Below, one piece after another: positions 6,844 through 14,816 of a DNA stretch of 64,000 nucleotides; position 1 is the first letter of the stretch; each line of letters starts with the position of its first letter. Below the pieces are notes generated by a model. That model saw only the letters and a program-made list of their open reading frames with translations. It was not told the DNA's origin and made no database searches. Both the position numbers and the translations under genes were made by a program. Origin of the DNA: Streptomyces showdoensis (GTDB lineage Bacteria; Actinomycetota; Actinomycetes; Streptomycetales; Streptomycetaceae). The stretch covers positions 142,001 through 206,000 of the forward strand of contig NZ_BAAAXG010000027.1 in NCBI RefSeq assembly GCF_039535475.1, in the 5' to 3' direction.

Positions 6844-7971
6844 CTACGACACGTCGCGCAGGACCGCGCTCAGCGGCTCCCCGTCCTCACACCAGCGCTT
6901 GAGCGCCTCGCGGTCGATCAGCCGGGCTCTGTCGTCCTCCTTGGCCCACACCTTCGCCCCGCCGGTGATCCGGCCGTTGGTGACGACGACGGCCAGCGTT
7001 GAGCGGTGCATCGCCACTGCCCCGCCGTACACGTGCTGCACCACCGGCTGCCCCACGCTGCCGTTGCCGTTCTGGAAGTGCTTGCACTGCACGATCACGC
7101 GCCTGCCGAGCTCATCCTCGGCGACGACGTCCGCGCCCATGTCGCCGGAGCCCCCACCCGAGCGGACGATCCGATATCCGTCGCGGTCCAGGAGCTCGGC
7201 GACGAGCTGCTCGAACTCGGAGTGGTGGAGCGCGTCGACCTGGTGCATGAACATGGAGGCGACCGGGGCGAGGAATGCGCTCCCGCTAGCCGGGAGCAGT
7301 GCTCCCGTCTTCTCCAGAAGATCGGCGGCGTCGACCATCAGGCCGATGCAGAGGGAATTGAGTCGTTCGGCCTCCTTACGGTAGGCGTCCAGGAGCTTCT
7401 TCGTCGCCCCGAAGTAGCCGTTCGACTCGGTCAGCACAGGAGAGTTCGCATAGGTGAGCACCTTCCCCGCCTCGTCGAGCATGGCATGTACGGCTGAATG
7501 CCCGGTCCGGTCGTTCTCGAAGATCTCGTCCAGGCCCTCTATGGCCTCGCGGCGGCGGCGCGACCTCGGATCGACCGCGAGCACGGCATCGACGGTCTCA
7601 CGGAGGGCGCTTACGCACCCGCGCAGATCGGTGTCAGCCTTGCGCAGCGCACCGACCGCGTCCAGGAAGGTACGGGCCTCGGTGAGGGGCGGCGAGATGG
7701 CGGGGGTGAACGGTGGAAAGCCAAGGGACACCTCTTCGAGATCCTCCTGAACGCACAGGACGGCGTACCGGACATCTCCGAGCGCGCCGACCAGCGTGGC
7801 CAGCCGATCTTCCCTCGCGGCGTCGGGCCGGGAGTCGATCCGCGTCTGCCCCGGGATGTGCCCTGCCGTGCGTACAGGACGCTCGAACCGTCGTCCCGGA
7901 CGTCCGACGATCCGAGCCGGCGATTCGATGTCGAACATGCTTGGAGAAGGCTCGAATGCGCCCTCTGTCAT
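6844..7971 (-). CDS. Mrr-family restriction endonuclease
   Basis: The ATG at 7971 follows GGGAGGG. Residues 1-260 of 375 are helical and coiled-coil-like, with no named domain. The C-terminal 110 residues carry the Mrr catalytic domain: FEQLVAELLDRDGYRIV, then GSGDMGADVVAEDELGRRVIVQCKHF, with the D...Q-x-K triad of the PD-(D/E)XK fold, and the LAVVVTNGRIT strand. Mrr-type enzymes cleave modified DNA, usually methylated. The gene follows the GIY-YIG and DGQHR genes in the opposite coordinate order but on the same strand (Mrr first, 74 bases between it and the next). The three could form one operon. Confidence 0.75.
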   Translation of the reverse strand: MTEGAFEPSPSMFDIESPARIVGRPGRRFERPVRTAGHIPGQTRIDSRPDAAREDRLATLVGALGDVRYAVLCVQEDLEEVSLGFPPFTPAISPPLTEARTFLDAVGALRKADTDLRGCVSALRETVDAVLAVDPRSRRRREAIEGLDEIFENDRTGHSAVHAMLDEAGKVLTYANSPVLTESNGYFGATKKLLDAYRKEAERLNSLCIGLMVDAADLLEKTGALLPASGSAFLAPVASMFMHQVDALHHSEFEQLVAELLDRDGYRIVRSGGGSGDMGADVVAEDELGRRVIVQCKHFQNGNGSVGQPVVQHVYGGAVAMHRSTLAVVVTNGRITGGAKVWAKEDDRARLIDREALKRWCEDGEPLSAVLRDVS

Positions 7972-8062
7972 GAATCCCTCCCGGGGTCGTGCCGCACCGG
8001 GACGAGCGTAGGCGATCACACGGACAGCGCGGCCACAAGGCGGAGTTGGTGACGTAGGGAGC

Positions 8063-8198
8063 CCGGAACCGGGGGAGCCCGAAGGTCTGACTGCCCCGGG
8101 TGCAGAGAAGGAGAGAGCCTCGCCGGCCCGCTGGTGCCGGTGGCAGGAAGAAGGCGCCCGCGGTCCTCTCCGAGGAGAGGCTGAACACCGCAAGCGCC
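8063..8198 (-). repeat. Noncoding element, copy A, with nested hairpin
   Basis: This stretch ends in a strong structure: GGCGCCCGCGGT (8153-8164) against ACCGCAAGCGCC (8187-8198), enclosing CCTCTCC-GA-GGAGAGG (8165-8180). The leading part resembles bases about 9280-9366, including a shared GCCCGAAGG block and the shared inner hairpin. Both copies lie directly downstream of a minus-strand gene, so each probably acts as a terminator. Confidence 0.55.
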
Positions 8199-8210
8199 TG
8201 TGGCGTGTAC

Positions 8211-8414
8211 TCAGTGCGCGCAGGTGCCGCACTGCGTCAGGCCGTCAGCTAGAGCCTCGTCCTCGCTGCGGAACTCGACCTCGTCGCACGTCTCGGGCCG
8301 GCTGTGCAGCATCGGGCACTGGAGGTCGGTGTGGAGGCTGGTCCGGCGGGTGCCCACCCGGACGAGCGTCCAACGGGAGCGGGTGCTGGACTTCGGCAGG
8401 GCTATCGGCTTCAT
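8211..8414 (-). CDS. Small Cys/His protein resembling an Ada-type metal-binding fold, 67 aa
   Basis: GAGAGGAA precedes the ATG at 8414. The product contains SLHTDLQCPML, then DEVEFRSEDEALADGL and QCGTCAH. The H-x(n)-C ... EF-x-S-x-x-E-A-x-x-G-x-x-x-C-x-x-C arrangement matches the small Ada-like metal-binding fold, which often binds zinc through Cys residues. Its role is unknown. It lies immediately downstream of the decayed excalibur gene, whose frameshifted frame reads on into it. Confidence 0.55.
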   Translation of the reverse strand: MKPIALPKSSTRSRWTLVRVGTRRTSLHTDLQCPMLHSRPETCDEVEFRSEDEALADGLTQCGTCAH

Positions 8415-8463
8415 GTCCGTTCCTCTCGTGTCGAATTGAGGGATCAACCTACTCGCGCGTCGG

Positions 8464-9182
8464 TCAGTCGCAGGCGACGCCGTCCTTGTCGCGGTCCAGG
8501 CACCTCTGTATCCCGGCTCGCCCGCATAGAGCGGGGCGGCGCCGGCGGCGCGAGCAGAGGCGCAGTTCCTGTAATAGGCGCTGCCACCGCCGCCGGTCGA
8601 CGAGTCGTCACTGTCCCAGGTGGGAAGCGGCTCGGGGGTCTTCTTCGGGTCGCCGATCTTCTTCGGGCACCGGTCGTTGTATCCGGCGTGATACAGGGTG
8701 ACCTTCTGGCCGAGAGTGAGCTTCGTCCCCGCGGCGGGCTTCTGAAAGCAGATCTTCCTCACACCGATCACGATGACGTCGCCGAACGCGCTCTCCCCCT
8801 GCATGTCGTAGTAGTCGAATAATCCGTCGGGAATGTCGCTTTACCGCTTCTCGACGAGATCGGGCATGACGAGGACCGGCGTCGAGGACGGACTGGGCTC
8901 GGGGATCGGCGACGGGCTGTACGTGGACCAGGAGGGCGTCGTGGTCGAGGCGGCGACGCTCGGGGTGACCGAGGGCCTGGAGTCCGCGGGCTCCTTCTCG
9001 GGGCCGGTGCACGCTTTGAACAGCCAGAGGAACGGCAGGACGATCAACGCCAGTCAGAACAGCGGGTAGAAGATGGCCATGCCGCAGCCAGCCGCACAGC
9101 CGTCCTTGTCGGCGGCCTTCTCGACCTCCTTGACGTAGTCGTCCCAGATCCGTTCGGCCAACGGCCTTTGCTGCTTGCCCAC
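8464..9182 (-). pseudogene. Excalibur-domain membrane protein, broken by two stops and a frameshift
   Basis: Conceptual order from a GTG at 9182 (GGGGGG upstream): cytoplasmic AERIWDDYVKEVEKAA; Cys pair DGCAAGCG; a membrane helix split by TGA at 9054-9056 (AIFYPLF, stop, LALIVLPFLWLF); a Ser/Pro/Thr linker; a PASTA-like MPDLVEKR cut by TAA at 8841-8843; DIPDGLFDYYDMQGES; and finally the excalibur segment YYRNCASARAAGAAPLYAGEPGYR. There one base is missing, so the conserved ending LDRDKDGVACD with its TGA (8464-8466) lies in another frame. All pieces before the frameshift share one frame. It would have been a membrane-anchored calcium-binding protein. Three independent lesions argue for a pseudogene rather than recoding. 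Confidence 0.8.
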
Positions 9183-9279
9183 GAGCCCCCCCCTGACGTC
9201 CGAAACGGGGGCCAGGGTAGCCCTGTTCAACATGCTGTTGAACGCGTGCCCGGGGAGTGGGCCGCGCCGGCGCCGGAAA

Positions 9280-9413
9280 CCGCGGGGGCCCGAAGGGCTG
9301 AGCACTCCCGGTATGAGTACAGGCACCGCAGTCCTGCCGCAGGAGCGCCGGCAGCGGACATGAAAATGGCGCCCGTACACCTCTCCGAGGAGAGTTCGAC
9401 ACTACGGGCGCCA
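9280..9413 (-). repeat. Noncoding element, copy B, with nested hairpin
   Basis: A second diverged copy of the 8063-8198 element. TGGCGCCCGTA (9367-9377) pairs perfectly with TACGGGCGCCA (9403-9413). Inside the loop is CTCTCC-GA-GGAGAG, the same inner hairpin as copy A. It lies 36 bases past the stop of the minus-strand gene at 9449 and is a strong terminator candidate. The rest of the 9183-9448 gap shows no gene. Confidence 0.6.
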
Positions 9414-9448
9414 GGCGTCCAAGACGAGGACCTTGGAGTGGCCAGAGG

Positions 9449-10102
9449 TCAGCCCCGAGGGAATCGCTCGAACACGTCGTACTCGGCATCCCCGGGATGC
9501 CAGACGGCCTCGATCCGGTCCCCAGGGACATCCGCTTCGAAGTCGATCTGGCAGCCGACCCTCTCCAAGCCCAGGTAGCTGCCCACGAAGGGGTAGATCA
9601 GCTCGGTGGTCAGGACCGCGACCTTCGGGTCCGAGGCATCGAGCAGCGCCACGACGAGCGCCGGCTGCCCGAGTCTTTTGACGCGGTCGCTTCCCGAGTT
9701 CTTCCAGACCCCGCTGCTGTACTGGGCCTCGCCGCCCCAGAAGCTGAACTGATCACCGATCGGGCGGTCGTACAGAGGCTGACGGTTCCCGACAACGCAC
9801 ACCTTGCCCAGGCGGAGGGTCACATTCGGATCGGTCATGAAGGCGTCGGACTCACAGAGGGCGCGGTGCTCCTCCTCGGTGATCACCCCGGAGGCGAGAG
9901 CCTTGTCCCGGCGGCCCTGGAGGAGTTGCGGGGTAAGGCGAAGCAGACCCCTGCTTCTGATGTCGTCCACCTCGTAGTCGAGGAGGCGCGTCGCGTGGAA
10001 GGTGCGCAGCAGCCGGCCCGCGAGCAGTTCTCGCAGGCGGGGGACAGCGTCACCGAGATCGCCGTCTTGCCGCAGATTCTCGTACGTCTCGATTCCTCGC
10101 AC
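9449..10102 (-). CDS. Hypothetical protein, possibly ADP-ribosyltransferase-like, 5' end cut by an IS
   Basis: The 217-residue frame contains RTFHATRLLDYEVDDIRSRGL, then QFSFWGGEAQYSSGV and a hydrophobic LVVALLDASDP strand. The FHATR...I...GL and WGGEA.Y blocks resemble small transferase-fold families of the ADP-ribosyltransferase type. I cannot name the family. The first codon (GTG 10102) sits at an ACTAG that borders the transposon end, and there is no proper ribosome binding site. The insertion has therefore probably removed the true N-terminus. Confidence 0.5.
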   Translation of the reverse strand: MRGIETYENLRQDGDLGDAVPRLRELLAGRLLRTFHATRLLDYEVDDIRSRGLLRLTPQLLQGRRDKALASGVITEEEHRALCESDAFMTDPNVTLRLGKVCVVGNRQPLYDRPIGDQFSFWGGEAQYSSGVWKNSGSDRVKRLGQPALVVALLDASDPKVAVLTTELIYPFVGSYLGLERVGCQIDFEADVPGDRIEAVWHPGDAEYDVFERFPRG

Positions 10103-10640
10103 TAGGACCTGTCTGACAAACGATCTTGGGTGGGTTCGCGGAGCCAGAGGACGAGTGAGGCGAGGTGGATCCCGGCTTTGTAGCGGGTGGCCAGTTTGTC
10201 GAAGCGGGTGGCGATCGCGCGGAACTGCTTGAGGCGGTTGAAGCAGCGTTCGACCACGTTGCGGGCTTTGTAGAGCTCGCGGTTGAAGGCCGGAGGTCTG
10301 GCGCCGGTCTGTCCGCGCCGCACACGGTTGGCCTTCTGGTCCGACCGCTCCGGGATGACCGCCCGGATGCCCCGCCGCCGCAGGGCCTGGCGGATCGCCC
10401 GGGACAAATATGCCTTGTCCGCGATGACCGCGTCGGGCTTGCGGCGGGGCCGTCCGGCCCCGGCCCGGGGCACCCTCAAGGCGTCCATGACCTCGTCGAA
10501 GACGGTGGAATCGTTGACGTTGCCGGGCGTGACGACGACGGCCAGGGGCAGGCCCCGGCCGTCGCAGGCGAGATGGACCTTGGTGGTCAGGCCGCCGCGG
10601 GACCGGCCGAGCGCCTGGCCAACCGCACCAGGTGCCGGAT
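10102..10640 (-). pseudogene. IS5-family transposase, C-terminal half only
   Basis: The frame encodes ALGRSRGGLTTKVHLACDGRG, LAVVVTPGNVNDS, PDAVIADKAYLS, AVIPERSDQ and VVERCFNRLKQFRAIATRFDKLA, which are the second and third DDE catalytic blocks of IS5-type transposases (D of ADKAY; E of ERCFNRLK). Everything before GRSRGG is lost: the frame continues upstream through non-homologous sequence to 11148. The stop TAG lies just beyond the terminal repeat, as is common in such elements. It is not expected to be active. Confidence 0.75.
10105..10640 (-). mobile_element. IS5-type insertion sequence remnant
   Basis: The left end begins GGACCTGTCTGACAAACGAT at 10105-10124, next to a CTAG, which fits the YTAR-like targets of IS5 relatives. 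Transposase homology stops near 10640, and no inverted partner of this end is visible within the next kilobase. The element has lost its right end and the 5' half of its transposase. Confidence 0.7.
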
Positions 10641-10957
10641 CTTGTTCGTTCTCACGCTCGGAGAGTTCGGGGCGCAGAAGGATGCGACCGCGCTGCACGA
10701 GAAAGCGGGTGCGGGAGTGCTCACGGGTGTCGGCCTCGACGGCGACGAGGGCGTCAGTGCGACGCGCCGCAGGTAGGTCGATTGGGTCACGAAGCGTCCC
10801 GGAGTATCCCGGCGTGTCCCCGCAGGTGGCGCCGGTGGTGCCGGTGGTGCCGCCCCGCGAGGGGGGCGAGGCGTGTGTGAGATCGGCTGGAAATTGACCC
10901 CTGGGCTGCGGTGGCGCAGCGGGGTGTGCAAAAATCGGCACTGGTTCGGGACCTGCA

Positions 10958-10974
10958 ATCGGTTCGAAACCGAT
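10958..10974. promoter_or_regulatory. Perfect palindrome, possible operator or T-arm relic
   Basis: ATCGGTTCGAAACCGAT has 7-base arms around CGA. Read as RNA it also has exactly a tRNA T-arm shape (5-bp stem, TTCGAAA loop). No complete tRNA can be folded around it. Confidence 0.3.
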
Positions 10975-11062
10975 GCGTGCGACGGACTCGCCAAAATAGG
11001 CGCACGTATCGGAGCTTCGATTAGGGGGCCTGAAACAGGACCCGGTGCCGGACCAACCAGAG

Positions 11063-11090
11063 AGCCCCTGCGCTAAGGCGTGGGGGCTTT
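11063..11090 (+). terminator. Intrinsic terminator
   Basis: AGCCCCTGCGC and GCGTGGGGGCT pair over 11 positions with two G-T wobbles, around TAAG, followed by TTT. It would end a plus-strand transcript from the unassigned region to the left. Confidence 0.6.
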
Positions 11091-11400
11091 GTGGTGTCTG
11101 CGGTCGGACACGCGAGCCCTGGCTGGCTTTATCACGGAGGCATGGCATGGCCCCCCGAACGCCCGGGAGTCCTCAGGTCCCGTCGCCCCGGGATTCCCCG
11201 GGACGCATTGGGACGTCCGAGGACGCAAACTCGCAGGTCAGAAGCCGTGCGGCTGCTCAACTCCCCAGGTCCCGTATTCCCGGAGTCAGAACGACCGTGG
11301 TCTGGACGCTCCGGCCCAACGCCTGAGGTCCCCCGGGGAGCCGCTCGTCCGGTGGGTCCCCGGCACGGCGGCGCGGAATCGGACGAACCGTCACGCATAG

Positions 11401-11421
11401 TGCGATCAACGCATGATCGCA
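11401..11421 (+). promoter_or_regulatory. Inverted repeat ahead of the GH3 gene
   Basis: TGCGATC (11401-11407) and GATCGCA (11415-11421) are perfect 7-base arms separated by 7 bases, 31 bases before the GTG of the GH3 gene. The position suits a repressor operator, as expected for a sugar-regulated glycosidase gene. Confidence 0.45.
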
Positions 11422-11451
11422 GGAATCGTGCCGGTCCGAAGGAGCGCCGCC

Positions 11452-13995
11452 GTGCCCCACGCCCCCCGTCGCGAACAGGACGAGACCGACCCCACCCCGG
11501 CGCCCCGCTCCCTGTCCCGGCGCCGGCTCCTGCTCTCCCTCGCCGGCGCCGCGGCCCTCTCCGCCGTCACCGCCGGCACGGCGCACGCCCTCGCCGCGCC
11601 GCCCCCGCCGGGCGGCCGCACCGGACGCCCGGTGCCCGCGCGGCCGAGCGAACGCGTCCGCACCCTCGTCGAACGGCTCACCCTCGACGAGAAGACCGCC
11701 CTGCTGCACGGCGCCACCGACCCCGCCGCACTCGGCCAGGCCGGATACGTGCCCGGCGTCCCCCGCCTCGGCATCCCGCCGCTCCGCCTCGCCGACGGCC
11801 CCGCCGGCGTCCGGGTCGCCCGCCGGGCCACCGCGCTGCCCGCGCCCGTGATGCTCGCCGCCGCCTTCGACCCCGCGCTCGCCCGCGCCTACGGGCAGGT
11901 CATCGGCCACGAGGGCCGCGCGCTCGGCCAGGACGTCCTCCTCTCGCCGATGGTCAACCTCATCCGCACCCCCTACGCGGGCCGCAACTTCGAGACCTTC
12001 TCCGAGGACCCGCTGCTCTCCGCCGACCTGGTCGCCGAGGAGATCCGCGGCATCCAGGCCGAGGGGCTCGTCGCCACCGTCAAGCACCTCGCCCTCAACA
12101 ACCAGGAACGCGACCGGATGTCCGTCGACGTCCGGGCCGCCGAACAGACCCTCCACGAGACCGAACTCCGCGGCTTCGAGGCCGCCGTCGCCGCCGGGGC
12201 CGGCTCCGTCATGGCCGCGTACAACAAGGTCGACGGCGTCCACGCCACCGAGAGCAGCACCCTGCTCACCGAGATCCTGCGCGAGCTCTGGGGCTTCGAC
12301 GGCTGGGTCATGAGCGACTGGGGAGCCGTCCACTCCACCGCCGCCGCCCTCACCGCCGGCTGCGACATGGAGATGCCCGGCGGCGCCTACTACGGCGCCG
12401 CGCTGAGCCGGGCCGTCGACGAGGGACGCGTCGGACAGGACGTCGTCGACACCGCCGTCGCCCGCATCCTCGCCGTACGCGAACGGTTCGGCCTCCTCGA
12501 CGAGGACGCCGCCCGCCCCACCCGCGACGCCGCCGCCGGAGCCCGCCTCGCGCTCCGGGTCGCGACCGCCGGGGCCACCCTGCTGCGCAACGAGGCCGGG
12601 GCGCTGCCCCTGACCGGCCCGGCCGCCCGCTCGATCGCCGTCATCGGCCCCACCGGCGCCGTGCCCTTCGTGAGCGGCGGCGGCAGCGCCCACGTCGTCC
12701 CCGACGCCGCCGACAGCCCGCTCGACGCCCTGCGCGCCCGGGCCGGCGACCGCGCCACCGTCACGTACGCCCTCGGCGAGGACATCTCCGGCAAGCCGCT
12801 GCCCGCCACCGTGCCCGCCCGGGACCTGGACGCCGTCGGCCTCGCCGCCGGGGAGACCTGGAGCTACGAGGGGACCCTCACCACCACCGCGGACGACGAC
12901 TGGAGCTTCTTCGTCCACTACGGCGGCCAGCGCCCCGTCGTCACCCTCGACGGCGCCGAGCTCTTCCCCGTGAAGGCGGGCGTCGCCGAGTTCTTCGCCG
13001 GCGGACTCGGCGGCCGGGCCGCCGACGGACTGAGCCTGCGCCGCGCCGACCGCCGCCTCGCCGCCGGCGCCCACACGCTCACCGTCACCGCCCGCGGCGG
13101 CGCCAAGGGCCAGCTGTTCCGGCTGCGCGCCACGAGCGGCGCCACCCGGGCCGCCGACGTCGCCGAGGCGGTCTCCGCCGCCCGGGCCGCGCACAGCGTC
13201 GTGCTCTTCGCCTACGAGGACGCCAGCGAGGGCCGCGACCGCACCGGGCTCGCCCTGCCCGGCCGCCAGGAGGACCTGATCACCGCGGTGACCGCGGTCA
13301 ACCCCCGTACCACCGTGGTCCTCAACACCTCCTCCGCCGTCACCATGCCGTGGCTGGCGGACACGGCGGCCGTGCTCCAGATGTACTACCCGGGTCAGGA
13401 GGGCGCGGCCGCCACCGCCGCGGTGCTCTTCGGGGACGCCGACCCCGGCGGCCGGCTCACCCAGACCTTCCCGGCCGCCGAGGACCGCCACCCCACCGCG
13501 GGCGACCCCGTGAGCTACCCGGGGAAGGACGGGATCGAGGAGTACCGGGAGGGCGTCCACGTCGGCCACCGCTGGTACGACGCCCACGACGTCACCCCGC
13601 TCTTCCCCTTCGGCCACGGCCTGTCGTACACCCGCTTCGGCTACGCCGACCTGCGGGTCGTCCCCTTCGGTGAGGGCCTCGACGTCGGCTTCACCGTGAT
13701 CAACACCGGCACCCGCACGGGCGTCGAGGTCGCCCAGGTCTACGTGGGCCCCTCCCCGGACCTCGCGTCCCTCGGCGTCGACCAGCCGCACCGCCTCCTC
13801 GCCGGATACCGGCGGCTCGAACTCGCGCCCGGCGAGCGCCGCCGCGTCACCGTCCGCGTCGCCGACCGCACCCTCTCCTCCTGGGACCCGGCCCGGCGCG
13901 ACTGGGTCCTCGGCACCGGGCGGCGCGAGCTGCGGGTCGGATCGTCCTCCCGGACCTTCCGGCTGTGGACCGAGACCCGGGTCGGCACCCGGTGA
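11452..13995 (+). CDS. Secreted glycoside hydrolase family 3 (beta-glucosidase-like)
   Basis: GTG 11452 is chosen for its AAGGAG site eight bases upstream; an in-frame ATG at 11413 lacks one. The N-terminus has a twin-arginine signal (SRRRLLLSLAGAAALS) followed by a Pro-rich linker. The GH3 barrel follows, with KHLALNNQE and the nucleophile Asp of VMSDWGAVHST near residue 286. The GH3 C-terminal sandwich is split by a PA14-like insert (about residues 463-565), and a fibronectin-III-like domain closes the protein. The 847-residue length fits PA14-containing GH3 enzymes. It should release terminal beta-linked sugars outside the cell; the exact substrate cannot be read from sequence. Confidence 0.9.
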   Translation: MPHAPRREQDETDPTPAPRSLSRRRLLLSLAGAAALSAVTAGTAHALAAPPPPGGRTGRPVPARPSERVRTLVERLTLDEKTALLHGATDPAALGQAGYVPGVPRLGIPPLRLADGPAGVRVARRATALPAPVMLAAAFDPALARAYGQVIGHEGRALGQDVLLSPMVNLIRTPYAGRNFETFSEDPLLSADLVAEEIRGIQAEGLVATVKHLALNNQERDRMSVDVRAAEQTLHETELRGFEAAVAAGAGSVMAAYNKVDGVHATESSTLLTEILRELWGFDGWVMSDWGAVHSTAAALTAGCDMEMPGGAYYGAALSRAVDEGRVGQDVVDTAVARILAVRERFGLLDEDAARPTRDAAAGARLALRVATAGATLLRNEAGALPLTGPAARSIAVIGPTGAVPFVSGGGSAHVVPDAADSPLDALRARAGDRATVTYALGEDISGKPLPATVPARDLDAVGLAAGETWSYEGTLTTTADDDWSFFVHYGGQRPVVTLDGAELFPVKAGVAEFFAGGLGGRAADGLSLRRADRRLAAGAHTLTVTARGGAKGQLFRLRATSGATRAADVAEAVSAARAAHSVVLFAYEDASEGRDRTGLALPGRQEDLITAVTAVNPRTTVVLNTSSAVTMPWLADTAAVLQMYYPGQEGAAATAAVLFGDADPGGRLTQTFPAAEDRHPTAGDPVSYPGKDGIEEYREGVHVGHRWYDAHDVTPLFPFGHGLSYTRFGYADLRVVPFGEGLDVGFTVINTGTRTGVEVAQVYVGPSPDLASLGVDQPHRLLAGYRRLELAPGERRRVTVRVADRTLSSWDPARRDWVLGTGRRELRVGSSSRTFRLWTETRVGTR

Positions 13996-14043
13996 CCGGG
14001 TAGGCTGCCGGGGTTCGGTCGCCGATACGGGAGAGGTACCCGC

Positions 14044-14709
14044 GTGCACGTCCAGGAGTGGCTGGAGACGATCCCCGCGGTCGCCGTCTACGCGCTGGTC
14101 GGGGTGGTGATCGGCCTGGAGAGCCTGGGCATCCCGCTGCCCGGCGAGATCGTCCTCGTCAGCTCGGCCCTGCTCGCCTCGCAGCACGGCGAGATCAACC
14201 CGTACGTCCTCGGCGCCTGCGCCACCGGCGGCGCGATCATCGGCGACTCGATCGGCTACGCGATCGGCCGCAAGGGCGGCCGGCCGCTGCTCGCCAAGCT
14301 CGGCAGGAAGTTCCCCAAGCACTTCAGCGAGGCCAACATCGGCCTCGCGGAGCGCTCCTTCGAGAAGTGGGGCATGTGGGCGGTCTTCTTCGGCCGCTTC
14401 GTCGCCCTGCTGCGGATCTTCGCCGGACCGCTCGCGGGCGTCCTGCGCATGCCGTACTGGAAGTTCCTCATCGCCAACGTCTTCGGCGGCATCCTCTGGG
14501 CCGGCGGCACCACCGCCGTCATCTACTCGGTGGGCGTCGTCGCCGAGGCCTGGCTCAAGCGCTTCTCCTGGCTCGGCCTGGTCCTCGCGGTCCTCATCGG
14601 GATCGCCTCCATGCTCATCCTGAAGAACCGGGCCAAGAAGGCCGCGGCCGAGGCCACCGCCCGGGCCGAGGCCGGCGCCGCGGCCGAGGCCGCCGCCGTC
14701 GCCGACTAG
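14044..14709 (+). CDS. DedA family membrane protein
   Basis: GTG 14044 follows GAGAGG. The 221-residue product has the DedA/SNARE-associated domain: GLESLGIPLPGEIVL, the GDSIGYAIGRKGGR motif, FGRFVALLRIFAGPLAG with its conserved Arg residues, and several membrane segments. It ends in an Ala/Glu-rich cytoplasmic tail. DedA proteins act in lipid-carrier recycling and membrane homeostasis. The gene lies 48 bases after GH3, possibly co-transcribed. Confidence 0.9.
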   Translation: MHVQEWLETIPAVAVYALVGVVIGLESLGIPLPGEIVLVSSALLASQHGEINPYVLGACATGGAIIGDSIGYAIGRKGGRPLLAKLGRKFPKHFSEANIGLAERSFEKWGMWAVFFGRFVALLRIFAGPLAGVLRMPYWKFLIANVFGGILWAGGTTAVIYSVGVVAEAWLKRFSWLGLVLAVLIGIASMLILKNRAKKAAAEATARAEAGAAAEAAAVAD

Positions 14710-14816
14710 CCGGCGGGGAGCGGTCGGCGGGGGAGGGCTTCCGGGAAAACCCCTGCCCGTACGTATCCGGGTCGTTACCCTTCGTCACGAAGGTCCGCCC
14801 GAAGGAAAGGAGCGTC

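Larger units (their letters stand above)
10640..11400. other. 760-base stretch without a recognisable gene
   Basis: Open frames exist on both strands, but none has a convincing start, family signature or consistent codon use. The stretch holds a GGTGGTGCC microrepeat near 10830, a perfect 17-base palindrome (10958-10974), a terminator-like hairpin with a T-tract (11063-11090) and an AT-richer patch near 10930-11035. It looks like debris between the IS remnant and the core chromosome. Confidence 0.5.

Noticed and set aside
10900..10990. A tRNA gene around the T-arm-like palindrome
   Set aside because: No matching acceptor or anticodon stem can be folded.
11257..14322. A 1021-codon minus-strand open frame
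   Set aside because: It is antisense to the GH3 and DedA genes, with Gly/Val/Asp-rich noise typical of high-GC antisense frames.
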